Positions 14,240 through 26,239 of a stretch of DNA of 64,000 bases are shown in pieces; positions within the stretch are counted from its first letter, which is position 1; the number at the start of each line of letters is the position of its first letter. The translations under genes and the position numbers were made by a program. Below the pieces are notes generated by a model. That model worked only from the letters and a program-made list of their open reading frames with translations, made no database searches and was not told where the DNA came from. Location of the stretch: contig OX030955.1 in NCBI GenBank assembly GCA_943735955.1, positions 3,488,835 through 3,552,834 of the forward strand. Direction: 5' to 3'. The stretch comes from Piscicola geometra (lineage: Eukaryota > Annelida > Clitellata > Hirudinida > Piscicolidae).

Positions 14240-15781
14240 ATGCATGAAAAGTATCTTTTAAGCGTCAGCATCTCACTGATTCAGAGAGCTTCCCTCACCC
14301 TCATCAACCCTTTCATCATCGTCTTCATCATCCTCGCATCCCAGCCATCATCATCATTCTTCTTCGATTACAATAACCCACCACCATTACAGTCATCATC
14401 ATCACCTAGCTCATCATCACCTAGCTCATCATCACCTAGCTCATCATCACCTAGCTCATCATCACCTAGCTCATCATCACCACCTCCAACCAAATCATCC
14501 TCATTTTTCTTATCATCGTTGCTACCCTTACAAACAACTGTAAATTACATTTACGACAACTTACCCAATAATAAAACAAATGGCATCTTGAGTGATAATA
14601 GTGAGGAGACTTATAATGGCTATGACTTTAGTAATGTAGACGATCTCAACGATGCACTCAACAACAACAACAACAGCAACAACAACAGCAACAGCAATAC
14701 GTTAAGTCCATTCTACGACCGTGAAGAAGTTCTGGATTTTCTCAACAAAACACAGGACTACGCTAAGTTCGACCAGAATGATACCCGTTTCGAGGATTAC
14801 TATTCCAGTTACGAAGATTTGTTCAACCGAAATAACACCACGGACGATGCCGAAATTCTAAGTAGTGGTGGTGACATACCGGTGTATACTAACCAATCGA
14901 CGACCCCTGCAGGGATTGTTGAAGCTTTGAACGAAACTTTTAAATTTGATGACGCTGGCACCGACGATTTTAGCTACAAAAACGATGATATTAGCAATAG
15001 TGAAAGTATTAACGTGCAGAACAATACGGACAGTTTGGCAATCCCTGATGAAACATACAACAACATCAACAACAGCACAGACAACTACATTGGCATAGAT
15101 GACAATAAAGATGCGATCTACAAGAACAACAGCGACAACAACAATATCACGGTTTTAGATACCAACTACAACAATCCACCAGTGGATTTTAAAATCCCTG
15201 ACGACAACAACTACATAAAGCCTGAAGAAGTTCCAGAAGAAAACATCAAGCCTTCCACTTTTGCAAATGATATGAGCTTTAATGTGGTAACAACTGAATT
15301 TATAAGCAACAATCAAGATGGGTTTGCACAACCAAGCACACAACAACTACCACAAACAACATACTCAATACTGCAACAACTACCACAAACAACATACTCA
15401 ACACTGCAACAATTAAACGCCGAAGCAATAACCTTGCCTGAACAACTTGAACAACCACAAACACAATACCCCGACACAAGCACCAAGCCTCAATCAACAT
15501 CGTCAAAGCCTTCAACATCAACTCTCGCACCACCACCACCACCACCACCACAACTACAACAAAACTCTACTTCAACCACCACCTGCGTCTCCTTCTTCTC
15601 TTGCTACCACACCGACAACATCACCATCTTCTTCGTCTGCGTCGGCTTCATTGTGGTGGCGTCCTTTGCGATCTTCTTCTTCCTCTTCATCGTCAGACTC
15701 TTGTGTAGGTTTGACTTGAGAAACTTCCTGAGGCGCAAATATCGCTATAGTCGTCTTGAAGACGATGAAAGTGGACTGTGA
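14240..15781 (+). CDS. Ser/Asn/Thr-rich single-pass membrane protein (513 residues), unknown
   Basis: This is an uninterrupted frame from ATG to TGA. The first 40 residues are hydrophobic (ASLTLINPFIIVFIILAS) and look like a signal peptide. Next come SPSSS repeats encoded by a 15-bp minisatellite. A long, acidic Asn/Asp/Ser/Thr-rich ectodomain follows with many N-x-S/T sequons and no cysteines until near the membrane, then QLPQTTYS repeats and a polyproline run. A strong transmembrane helix near residues 460-485 (ITIFFVCVGFIVVASFAIFF) is followed by a short basic tail (RFDLRNFLRRKYRYSRLEDD). This resembles a mucin-like or stalk receptor. It could instead be the 3' exon of the upstream Ig gene: a splice into AGAG|CTTCCC near 14288 keeps frame. 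I do not recognise a family. Confidence 0.6.
   Translation: MHEKYLLSVSISLIQRASLTLINPFIIVFIILASQPSSSFFFDYNNPPPLQSSSSPSSSSPSSSSPSSSSPSSSSPSSSSPPPTKSSSFFLSSLLPLQTTVNYIYDNLPNNKTNGILSDNSEETYNGYDFSNVDDLNDALNNNNNSNNNSNSNTLSPFYDREEVLDFLNKTQDYAKFDQNDTRFEDYYSSYEDLFNRNNTTDDAEILSSGGDIPVYTNQSTTPAGIVEALNETFKFDDAGTDDFSYKNDDISNSESINVQNNTDSLAIPDETYNNINNSTDNYIGIDDNKDAIYKNNSDNNNITVLDTNYNNPPVDFKIPDDNNYIKPEEVPEENIKPSTFANDMSFNVVTTEFISNNQDGFAQPSTQQLPQTTYSILQQLPQTTYSTLQQLNAEAITLPEQLEQPQTQYPDTSTKPQSTSSKPSTSTLAPPPPPPPQLQQNSTSTTTCVSFFSCYHTDNITIFFVCVGFIVVASFAIFFFLFIVRLLCRFDLRNFLRRKYRYSRLEDDESGL
14396..14480 (+). repeat. 15-bp coding minisatellite (SPSSS units)
   Basis: About five copies of TCATCATCACCTAGC lie inside the membrane-protein CDS. 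Confidence 0.85.
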
Positions 15782-15835
15782 TGCTGGTGTTGGTGTGGAT
15801 GGAAGTGGACTGTGATGCTGGTGTTGGTGTGGATG

Positions 15836-16114
15836 GAGGTGGTGAAGATGGAGGTGGTGAAGATAGAGGTGGTGAAGATGGAGGTGGGGAAGATGGAGGT
15901 GGTGAAGATAGAGGTGGTGAAGATGGAGGTGGTGAAGATGGAGGTGGTGAAGAGGGATGTGGTGAAGATGGAGGTGGGGAAGATGGAGGTGGGGAAGATA
16001 GAGGTGATGAAGATGGAGGTGGGGAAGATGGTGGTGGTGAAGATGGAGGTGGGGAAGATGGAGGTGGTGAAGATGGAGGTGGAGAAGATGGAAGTGGGGA
16101 AGAGGAAAAGTAGT
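15836..16114 (+). repeat. 15-bp minisatellite GGAGGTGGTGAAGAT
   Basis: About 18 copies of GGAGGTGGTGAAGAT or GGAGGTGGGGAAGAT start just after the membrane-protein stop codon. It is open in several frames on both strands, but only because of its 15-bp periodicity. Confidence 0.9.
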
Positions 16115-17343
16115 GGAATACAAAAAAAAGTGAGATGATGAAGATGATAATGATGAAATCATGATCAGTGATGCTTTTCAAATATTTTACCAGGGGGTTA
16201 AAATTCGCAGCTAATAATTTCCAAGACTTCTCAAAATATTAGTATTTTTTTGAAAAACTTTCTGGCTAGCGAATTTGAAAATATAATAAAAATACTGATA
16301 CAAAGAATTGAATATTCTCCATAAGATTAATTCAATGAAGTATTTGTCGGATCAACAGGAGGTTCGCACGAAGCATAACATTAACATCAGGCGGTCGCGC
16401 CAATTACTCTGAAACCCAAGAAAAGCATCACTGAACATGATGATGGTAATGATGATGATGGTAATGATAAGGTAATGATGATGGTAATGATGAGATGATG
16501 ATGATGGTAATGATGAGGTGATGATGATGGCAATGATGAGATGATGATAATGGTAATGATGAGATGATGAAAATGTTTAAACGTGCACCTAGGATTAAAT
16601 AAAAACTGAAGCATCTAAAATTATTTTTGATAGTTTGTGTTGTTTATTTTCGTTTCTAGAGTTTAAATTTCCAAGTTTGAAAATATTTAATTCCAAGAAC
16701 GTTAGATCGAATCATTAATGTTATTAATCTAATCATTTTTATAGCTTCCCTGTGATCTTCTGCATCCTTTAGAAGCATATAAGTTGCGGTAAATTAGTCA
16801 TTTTTTGTCATTTTAGGTATATTTTATTTTTTGTTCGCTTTTTGAGAAATGCCTCCAGATCTTTTTTTTGAATAAATGGGAAAATGTTTAAAATGATTTA
16901 TTTGTTTTGCATGGAAAATTGAATGTGTCATTGCTCTAGTTATACCTTCAAAAAGATGTAGTTTATTTAAATGGAAAGATTTATTAGTATTTATAATTCT
17001 AAGAGAATAAAGTCAGCATGTTAATATCAACGAATTTGTGGCATCTCTTTAACAAAAATATTGTATCGCAATGAAACGCTTGTATTGAAATCGTCTTTAA
17101 CGTCTGCCTTGAAAATAAAAGACCATATTTCTAAAGAATAATTTTATTGGTTAGGATAAAAATAAATGGTTTTAATCAACAGAAATGTCAAAATACGTTG
17201 TACGACACGACATAGAATATTTAATACTTTAAGATTCATCATTAAATACTAACAAAAACAATCAATCCTCAAACAATTTTACACAAACAACCTGAATAAC
17301 ACACACATACATAAACCTTTGTACAAATATGAGACACACTCCT
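16115..17343. other. Intergenic region with a GATGATGGTAAT repeat
   Basis: AT-rich DNA. A GATGATGGTAAT-type repeat occupies about 16437-16570. No exon is supported on either strand. The left part is 3' flank of the membrane protein and the right part 3' flank of PIGH. Confidence 0.5.
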
Positions 17344-18687
17344 TTACATCTCTCCAATTACATCTGGGGTAATGGAATCTATGGTATTTTGGTAGGATCC
17401 TTGCTCACAAGCAGTGTGCCTCGTCAGGTAAGGTCTGAGTTCTTTCCTGATGAGTTTGAGACACAAGAGAGATGGCCACGTAAACTGCAAGAAAGTTTTA
17501 GTGGTTGATATTAAATTGGTATTTTTGGAAATAATTTATTTGATCGGTAAATCTAAAGTATAAATAAATAAAATCGATCTTGATTATTTCTCGATTATTT
17601 AAATTATAAACAGTAATATAACAAAATAAAATGAATTATTAATGCTTTCAAATTTCAAAACACTACACCTACAGCCCCAATATTAACACCCATTACTATC
17701 ATCATTCCAATCCCAGTATGTCTACTATACATACTGTGAATAGTGGAATGATGCTGGAGATTTGCATGGAAGGGCAATTGTGCATCAGCAAACACAAGTA
17801 ACATACAACTCTGTGCTGTAAGGTTTATTGTATAAGTAGTTTGGGTAGACTATCATGGAATTAGTTCTTGAAATTTGAAATTAATCTGAAAGGTTAAGCA
17901 GCTTTTAAAAAAAACTATGATACAAAGTGGAGTTTTTTTGTGTAATTTTACATCCCCTATAATACAACAGAAGAAAAAGAATAATTAAATGATAATAATA
18001 CAAAGAATAAACAGCAAGTATTTAAATGATAGGAATACAAAGAATAAACAGGCATTCTCATCACCATGGTGATGGCTTCATTGATGACAATGTCTTTGAC
18101 GTCACTCAAGTTATAGAACATGGAAAGGGTGCGTCCTGACATGAAAGTCGTGGTTAGTTGAACCCCCACGGATGCCACTACTAGTAATGATTCTGTAGCA
18201 CATAATAGTTAATTGAATAAATTTGGTAATGAAAAAGGTATTATTTTAAAATTAAAATGATAATTTTTGCATTTAATTAAAATTTTATGAATAAAGTAGT
18301 AGAAACCTTGTTTAATTTTAGAGTTGATTTTAATCAGCAGGATGAATAAAAGAATGGATATTATTAGTACCATTAATCTTGTTTCCTGCATAAATAGTTC
18401 AAATGAATAGGCATTAAAAACATTAATATATTTCCAAAAAAAGCAACCGATATTTATAAATATTACAATTTAATAATGTAACAATTAAATAAAAATATAC
18501 TTCAAAATACTTGATAATGGAGCTGGAAATAGGAACCGATTAAATAAATAAATAAACTCCATAGAAACCATCTTTTTATGTTCAACTTTGGAGAATATAT
18601 CGTAATTTGTTTGTAAAAATGATCTTTTTCACTTATTCTCATTTTGATTAGTTCGCCGTTAATGGTTTTAAAATCTTGTTGCAACAT
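17344..18687 (-). CDS. PIGH: PIGH, GPI-GlcNAc transferase subunit H
   Basis: PIG-H is an ER membrane subunit of the complex that adds GlcNAc to phosphatidylinositol, the first step of GPI-anchor synthesis. Four exons on the minus strand: 18511-18687, 18307-18385, 18065-18192 and 17344-17484, giving 174 residues (the human protein has 188). The N-terminal exon ends in a hydrophobic stretch (WFLWSLFIYLIG) and exon 2 is a second one (LMVLIISILLFILLIKI). Exon 3 holds the family signature ESLLVVASVGVQLTTTFMSG followed by VKDIVINEAI, which is the most conserved part of PIG-H. All junctions are AG/GT with matching phases. The start Met is the first in frame. The gene is head-to-head with the unknown gene at 19209. 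Confidence 0.87.
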
Positions 18688-19208
18688 TTTGATGAAAAAA
18701 TATTAATTTATTCAATAATTCAAAAATATCTATTTGAAGAAGACTGATTTTCCAGTTTTTTGAAAAGCGAATTAGTTCAAATAAAATAAAATTTACTTCC
18801 TGAAAAAATTTCAACATAAAAATAAATTTAAGTCAAGAATGTAAATTTTTGAAACTTTATAATTAATAATTTTATAAGATAACTATTAAAATTTTCATAA
18901 TTAAAGAAAATGACAATATTTTATTAAAAATTTATAATTCACTTCAATATGTAATTTTATTAATTAATAAAAAATATAGCATTATTTTTATATTTACAAT
19001 ATCTAATAAGTAAAAAACTTTACACTTAAATTAGGAGTTTTTTTAGAATTCTAGTTGTTTTTTAAAATTTAAATGTGAACTGCGATAAAGTATGGAAACT
19101 TAATTCTAGACTTTAAAAACTCTAGAATCTAGAGCAGACTTCTTATAGAATCTAATAAAGATAGATCTAAAATACAATTAACCTCAAATTTTTATAAAAA
19201 TCAATCAA
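18688..19208. promoter_or_regulatory. Probable shared promoter of PIGH (-) and the 19.2-kb gene (+)
   Basis: 520 bp of AT-rich DNA separates two divergent start codons. No core motif can be asserted; the role is inferred from geometry. Confidence 0.4.
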
Positions 19209-22200
19209 ATGAAGGCATCAGCTGTTGTATGCATAAAAAGATGTTTTTCAAAACCTGAAAGTTTTTCATGGACAAAGAAAATTCATGAAACCATAGTTGA
19301 AAATAGTGAAATTATCCCAAAAGACATTTTTTGTCTGTGGAATCCAGGTTTCTATTTATTAACTATCTACTATAGAATCACAGTTATAATAACTGAGTTA
19401 TAATAACTGAGTTATTCATCAATAAATAGAAAGTTAATATATTCATTAATTTAAAGTTTAAAATCCACAATTCTATCTCTATGTTGATCACTACCATTTA
19501 CAGGTAACATGAAGATGATAAGTCAGATCATGAACAATTCAAAATCTTCTCTTTGTGTAATACAGTGTCCTTCGAGTGCTGTTAAGAAAAACATTCTGGT
19601 GCTACTACACTGTTTTAATCTTAATCGGTTTAAATTCATTCGTAATTCCCATTGAACTGAGTATTATCATCTATTTATCCTAATTACATTTTTAATCCAT
19701 AATATTTTCAAAATCAAACAGAAAAACAAAAAGTTATTGTCATCAGCTCGCTTCAAGTTTGTGCAAAATGAGTTAAGCAAGCAGGCACTGTCAGACCTTA
19801 AAGCATTCATGCCATCCTCTGTTGGTGTGTGTTTTATAGAAATTAATTTAATTTAACTTAATTAAAACTGTTTTAATTGTATGACTTGAAAGTTTTTGAA
19901 AATAAATTGATAAATAATTATTTGTATTGCCTTCAATGATGTAATTCGTTAGTGAATAAATGCTCAACCACCTTACCAAGTTTGCAGTACAGGTCCAAAT
20001 AAAGTGATAATGCTATCGTTGCGAATGGAGGTGGGTGCTTTCTGGCACGTCTGTCTCAGGGCTTTCCTGCACAACCACAAAGCTTTCCACCATCCTTGCC
20101 ATCGCCATCATCAACCCTCGCATCTCCAACAACTATCTCTTGACCATCACCAAACATCTCTTGAACATCACCACCCATCCACTGAGGAGAAGACTGCTTC
20201 AGAAGGCGAACAAGAACCTCTGGATTGGTTGCATATGTACCTTCTGCTCAACCAAACTGATTATAAGGCACGTTGGTGGTGTCTGTTGTTGTCTTAAATT
20301 TTAATTATTACGATAAATGTATCAGTTAATTTTTTATTACAAATTGATTTATTTGTTAAATATTTTTATATTCTCAGACTTCCAATCATCCATACGTCCA
20401 TTCATCCATCTATCCATCCACCCACCCATTCATCCATCCACCCACCCATTCATCCATCCATCCATCCATCTATCCATGCAGACACCCATTAATCCATCCA
20501 TCCATTCATCCATCAATCTATCCATGCAGGCACCCATCCATCCATCCATCCATTTTTCTATCTATCCATCCACCCACCCATTAATCCATCCATCCATTTT
20601 TCCATCTATCCATGCAGGCACTCCAAGCGCCATCTCCACCCCATCTAGCACCTGACTCCCTCACTAAACACGTGCTACACTCACTCTTCACCCACCAAAC
20701 CCTACTGCAGGTAGCTCACTGCATCACTGGATTTTTATCTTCAATTTATGATTTTGTATTTAAACTAAGGAAATTCAACTTAATCTTTTTATTGCTCTAT
20801 TAGTTCATTTTGTGAGTAAATCTTTCTTAGTTACAAAAAAAAGAAAATTTGATGCTGATGATGATGATTTCAGGATAGTGATTCGATGGGCAATGAGTTG
20901 CGTCTGGTGAGGTTCAAGCTGGACAGGAAGAGGTTGGGAGTGGGTTTGGAAAATCCAAAGATTAAAAATAATGCTTTCATTCCGGAAAAGGAAAAAGAAG
21001 AAGAAGAAGGGGAAGATGAGGAAAAGATAGAAAGAGTGGTGCAAGGGTGGGGTGAGAGGGTTGATAAAAGAAGGAGAAAAGTGATTAAATTCGATTACGG
21101 AGAAGTAGTTAATGGGGGAGAGGAGGAGGATGGTGAGATGGAATTGATGGATGATGAGGCAATGTTGGATGAAGATTCAGCAGCTGATGATGTTACATCA
21201 ATGGATGAAGTGGATGGGTTGTTGGAGGAGGATGATGATGAAAATGATGATTATGATAGCTTAGGAGTGGTTGATGAGGTGAGAGGGATGAGGGAGGGGT
21301 TAGAGAGGGTAGTGAAGGTGAATGATCCTGTGACGATGGATCGTATGCGCGTGCTGATGCTCTTGAAGCACCTGGAGAAGAAAGGAAGGTCACGGGTCGT
21401 GCCTGCTCTCGAGTTCGTGCCATTTCATTAATCTAAGTTATTTTTAAAAGTAGTTGAATATTAATTATTATTATCTTTAATAATTATTTGGTATTAATTC
21501 GATAGATTTTGTTCCTATATAAATATAATTTATAATTTATACCGTCAAGTACTAGAATCTTCATATATCCATAATTTTAGAATAATCACATTTCGAAAAA
21601 AATATTCTTTTACTAAAATTTCTATCGCGACCAATGAGAATTTGTGAAATAATACCTCTATTTTCAGATATTTGAAAAACAATTATTTCAAATTATTCCA
21701 AGATTTTTGTATTTTACAATACATCTTTTTCACGCCAATTGTTAACATTACAACTGTACTTTCCTCCGATCAACTTGCTACCAGTTCAGAGTGCAAGGAC
21801 CTGGGCTTTGAGCTGATCCAGAAGGGTGCCTTCCGAATGACCGATCGATTGGCCGACCTGACGTGGGAGGGCTGGTTGAGGGTCGTGCAGGTTTGCTATT
21901 TGTTTGATTTGCTAGTCGGGAATGGCTTAGATGGTAGAGGTAGGACTTGCAACTCAAAGGTTGCCTGTTCGAATCCTTGACAAGCAACCGTGAACTATCA
22001 TATACCTAGTGTTATGATGCGGTGTTTGCGACGTATGCATTGAGAGATGTGTGCGTCGTTTGGAGTGGCGCCTCTGGCGCATAAGAACCATGGTTCTCAG
22101 AATCATTGTAACATGGTCTGCGTCTGTCAGGCTGCGAATGATGTAGACCCAAAAAAAGAACTATATTATATAATTGGATAGTTTAATATTACTAGCTAGT

Positions 22201-22490
22201 TAAAATATATTGTTGTTTTGTCTATAAAATTAATAACAGAATTAAGTTTTTATTATTATTCGATACATAAATTAATGTTTTATTTGTAATTAATAATTAT
22301 AATTAAAATAAAAATTATTCTCAATAATTATAATTATCAGTCAATTACGCTTGCGCAGATCGCAGTATCGCATAAGAACTTCGGGAACTCGAAGCTAAAC
22401 ATGGTGATGGAGGATTCGTTGGATGGACTGAACCACATACCAGACTACTACTCCAGGAGGGTCTATTCCAGAAGGTTCCATTCCAACTGA
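19209..22490 (+). CDS. Unrecognised eight-exon protein (about 464 residues)
   Basis: Exons that join in one frame: 19209-19347, 19504-19598, 19722-19824, 20060-20271, 20618-20710, 20874-21388, 21785-21890 and 22359-22490. The product starts [20 protein letters not shown], has a helical Leu/Ile-rich middle ([20 protein letters not shown]), then a long acidic segment in exon 6 (Asp/Glu-rich, about 21120-21260). It ends with a compact, well-conserved-looking region: [36 protein letters not shown] and a Tyr/Arg-rich tail. The donor of exon 2 is uncertain: the better-looking GT at 19628 breaks frame, while GT at 19599 keeps it. The acceptor of exon 5 sits in a (CATC)n repeat, and the intron after exon 7 contains a SINE. 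I do not recognise the family and assign no function. AATAAA at 22523-22528 may end the transcript. Confidence 0.55.
20391..20617 (+). repeat. (CATC)n-type repeat ending at an acceptor
   Basis: Degenerate CATC/CACC/CATT tetranucleotides fill the end of the intron and run into CATGCAG, the acceptor of exon 20618-20710. Confidence 0.85.
21917..22160 (+). mobile_element. tRNA-derived SINE, copy 2
   Basis: Same element as at 9106-9358, same orientation. A box TGGCTTAGATGG lies at 21923-21934 and B box TGTTCGAATCC at 21966-21976. The same body follows (GTGTTTGCGACGTATGCATTG, GAACCATGGTTCTCAGAATC), with a short A-rich tail. It lies inside an intron of the 19.2-22.5 kb gene. Scattered mismatches show it is an independent insertion, not a duplicated locus. 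Confidence 0.88.
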
Positions 22491-23514
22491 CGATGCTGAT
22501 TGCACTTTAAGAAATTGATTTTAATAAAGTTGTTTCAATCGTGTTTGTGGGGTGTTATCTGATTTTTTATGACTGTTAATTTATAACGGTATCTTGGACA
22601 AATTATGGTGAAAGTAGTGATGTTGGAAAAACTGGAGATCTACATTTGAACGAAAGGTTAGAAGTTATTGCAGTTTTGTTCGATACTTTGCAACGAATAA
22701 ACTTGACGCCTTCACACTGGAATGTTCTTTTGAGTGATGATTCATGCTTGTAATGCAATCATAATGCAATAAACCTTTAGTATTTATATGTGTGGTTTTT
22801 ATCAAATTATAAAAAGTATTATTTTTTCTTTTAACTGTTATACACTAGGTGCTAATAATTATCATAAGTTATCGGTACACTACGTGCCAATTATAATTAT
22901 ACAAACTTTTTACATAAATAAATAAACAAAAGGATCTATCTTTTGTAAACTTTTTTTTCTCCCAAAGTTTATGAACTTGCTTCGGTGTGTGAAGTGATGC
23001 AAACAAAAACAATATCCAATTCATGGCTTGATCCAAATACTTTATTATGAAATGCGATCTAGACTGCTTTATCTTTAGTTCTTTCTACTTAGAACTTTTT
23101 TCTCTTCTAAGAATGGATTTTTTATTATTTTCATCCTCTGAGTCTTTTTTAATGTTAAAAAATATATGTATAACTCGAATATTTTGTATATATAAAATAA
23201 ATAAATAAATTGTTTGTAAACACGAATACTGATATAATAATCGAGTTTCCAAAACATGTGCTTCGATCAAAAAACAGTTAAATGTTGTACTTATTATTTC
23301 ACAAATTCAGAAAGTACTTTTGATTGCAGATTAGAAGCCATTCTTTTAAAGCACCTAACTTTGCTAACAAGCCTAGTTAACCTAAAATGATATCGAACCT
23401 AAATTTAAAGTTCATCTCACTTCCATTTCATATTTACACACACTTCCAAATATTTCCCCGTCTAAAAAGTCAAACGACTTGTAAAAAAACATGCAACAGA
23501 AAGCAAACCATCAT
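22491..23514. other. Convergent intergenic region
   Basis: Tail-to-tail spacer between the unknown + gene and the receptor gene on the minus strand. It is AT-rich with possible polyadenylation signals (AATAAA at 22523; GCAATAAACC near 22767). No exon seen. Confidence 0.5.
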
Positions 23515-26239
23515 TCACCCATCGTTTCTGTACGGCTCTAGATGGCCTATGCCGTGTTGCGTGTTGAGGATGCTCTTGATGATGGCGTCTTGGTCGACGT
23601 GTTCGAAGATGTAGGGAGCGTTGATGAGGATGGAGATCGCTCCGAAGACGATGACCGCGAAGAAGATGTACAAGAGAAGACGATCAATCACCAGCGCCAT
23701 GTACCGCCAGTCACTCATCATCTATTCGTGGTGGCATGTGCATGTTTTGAACGTTGTAAGTTTAAATATTTAATTTTTTTGATAGTTCTGGAATGTTGAT
23801 TCTTATAAATGCGGGAATTTAGTTGCACTATAAAACAAAAATATGAGGTTTTCTAATTTATTGTTACAGGCAAACCGAGCAATTCTTAAGAATCAGACCA
23901 CTATCATAAATGACAACAAAAAAAGATTCACCTCGGACACTTCTTGTTCTTTCTTCAAGTGATCAGCCACGAACTTGATCGCCTTCACGGCCCGCATCGT
24001 GTTTCCACAAATCGGAATGTTGAAAGGGGTCATGGAGATTTTAGCAGTGGTGGAAGATCGTCTAAGACTTGGAGGGTTTTTAAGAGCAGATAGGTTTTTG
24101 CCCGTGACAGTGAAAGATCTTTTTAAACCTTTATCCGTTTCGATTAAATACTGCCTTGTATCTGAAAGATCCGAAATATTCTTCGTTTTTGTTGGGAAGC
24201 TGTAATTTGCTGAATCTTTTTTATAAGTTTTTACTTTTGAACAACTTTCATTTTCATGAGGGTTTTGCTTTTTTTTATCATTTAGAACTGTCTTCGTCCC
24301 ATAGTTTTTTGTGTTTTCTTTTTTTGAGCTCTTACAACGGTTTTGTATATCAAATTTCACCGCAGTCTTCATATTAGTAGCCATTTCGTCGTTATTAAAA
24401 AGCTTGTATCTCATTTTTCCTCTATCTAGTCTATTTATGACATTTTTATCATTAGAAGTTTCATTATTTATAGTATCGCTACCATTGTATAATCCTTCGC
24501 TTTTAACACCGTCCCGAGCTCCGAATCTTTTTTCGTGGTTAGGTCTTTTCATGAAGATGATGCGAGGAAGGAAGTTAAGCATAAGAGATCTCACCATCGG
24601 AGACATCGGGTGCGTTCTGGACATCCTGAAGTTCCAGTTGATGATGGTGACGGTGCAGAAGATGGCTATCAGGTTCATCATGAAAGTGAACAGGAGGTAC
24701 TTGGCAATGAGGGAAACGGTGAGAGAGGTGGGAGGAAGGATCTTCGAAATCAGAAGAAGGAAAAATGTCATGGCGAGAAGGATTGAGACGCATAAAGTCA
24801 TTTTTTCGAGTGCGTCAGGCGGAAGAAAGAAGACACAAACGCTCAAGAGGGAGATGAGAATGCACGGAATGATGAGGTTGGTGGTGTAGTAGAGTGGCTT
24901 GCGTCGGATTCTTAAGGTGTATTGCACATACGACTTGTTTTGCATATCGGCGCGGTCAAACTCCATGTGCAGACTGCCTGGACACGCCATGATGTCCCAT
25001 GTGGCACTCTGAACGTAGTCCGTCAGGTCGATCAACTTCTTCTTGTCGTACCAATCCAGACGTACCTTTTAGTTGGTTCAAGAATTTTCAAAGACGTCAT
25101 ATAAAAGAATAAAATAAAATAATTATATAAAAAATTTAATCATCTATTTAAATTATTAAAACCATTTCATGCTTCCCTCACTTGGTCTCCGTTAAAAGTC
25201 CAAGAGCCAAACTTCAACTTGCACTCTTGCTCATCGAAGGGGAAGTATTCGACGTTGATGATGCAGGAGCTCTTGTAGATGGCTGGACACACCCAGAGAA
25301 CTTCTCCAGTGTGGGAAAGTACCACGTTGGACTTGTAGGATACTTCATAGCGTCCATCTGCACTGTAAGTCAATCTAGTGTTTGACGTGCTGTTAAGCGT
25401 AGTTCAATGGGTAGTTTTTCTACGTTTCTTTTTTTCTATATTTTTTTGTTTTTGTTTTTTCACATGAAAAAACTTTTTTTAAGTAACTTCATATCATACT
25501 TATAATACCTAATTATTTGTTAATTTAATTTTTCAACTTTTTAATGAAATAATCTAAAGCGGTCTCTCGACTAACTTGTTGAAGAGCACAATGTCAGGCT
25601 TCCAGACTTGACTGGATGCGATCCTGAAGACGCTGATGCCTCCGTACTCGTAAGGGTCCCAGCGTAACTGGTAGTCTGTCCACGACTGCCATTTAAAGTT
25701 TGGTTAAAGTTTTGATTATATTATTATAATGATATTAAATAAATGAATGATTTATTATTAAAAATAAGTTTTATGAAGCTCCGAACTGTGTGTTTTATAG
25801 GATTAAGTTTTGAATTTAATAATTTTTTGTTAGTCTGCTTCACTCACCATTCTCAACCAAACATTGCTCAAGAGAACTTGATTTTTCTCATCCTTTTGTT
25901 AAAATAAGTAAGTTTAAATGATTGAATTTAGTCAACAGTATTTTTTTTATTAATGTATTTTTATCACTGAAAAACCTCAACGACTAAAAATCCCGTCTTA
26001 CAATAAAAACTCTCCGCATAGGAATAGAAAAACCTCAACCTGAACCTAACCAAAACCTAATCCTAGTCCTAACCCGAAGCGAAGGAAAGCACTAACGATG
26101 TTGATTATCTGGATGAGGGCAACGTTGAATGCGACGATGAGGCTCTCGTTCAGGTTGTGCACGGGCCTGATGAGCGGGTTGTAGCCCTGCTTCAGGAAGA
26201 GACTGTCGATCAACTTCGACTCGTCTTCACTGCCCAAGC
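23515..26239 (-). CDS. Nicotinic acetylcholine receptor-type cys-loop subunit, non-alpha (5' partial)
   Basis: A pentameric ligand-gated cation channel subunit of the cell membrane. Exons 5' to 3': 26097-26239 (start approximate), 25848-25892, 25576-25685, 25182-25362, 23932-25065 and 23515-23721. Seen in order: ESKLIDSLF...[51 protein letters not shown], then the cys-loop [15 protein letters not shown] (13 residues between the cysteines) and KFGSWTF. TM1-TM3 include [38 protein letters not shown] and [21 protein letters not shown]4 is [20 protein letters not shown]. The ligand-binding C-loop lacks the vicinal cysteine pair of alpha subunits, so this is a non-alpha type. The M3-M4 loop is long (about 200 residues) and Lys/Asn/Ser-rich. 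The signal-peptide exon was not found; it should lie above 26240. Confidence 0.88.

Noticed and set aside
15572..16181. Pro/Ser- and Gly/Glu/Asp-rich frames over the 15-bp minisatellite
   Set aside because: All frames are open because the unit length is a multiple of three. There is no start context, splice site or domain.
19599..19627. Later donor (AATCG|GTTTAA) for exon 2 of the unknown gene
   Set aside because: It looks acceptable, but the next exon is then out of frame in every acceptor choice I tried. The earlier GT at 19599 keeps frame. Left as uncertain.
20391..20617. CRISPR-like or direct-repeat array
   Set aside because: It is an ordinary CATC tetranucleotide repeat in animal DNA with no spacer structure.
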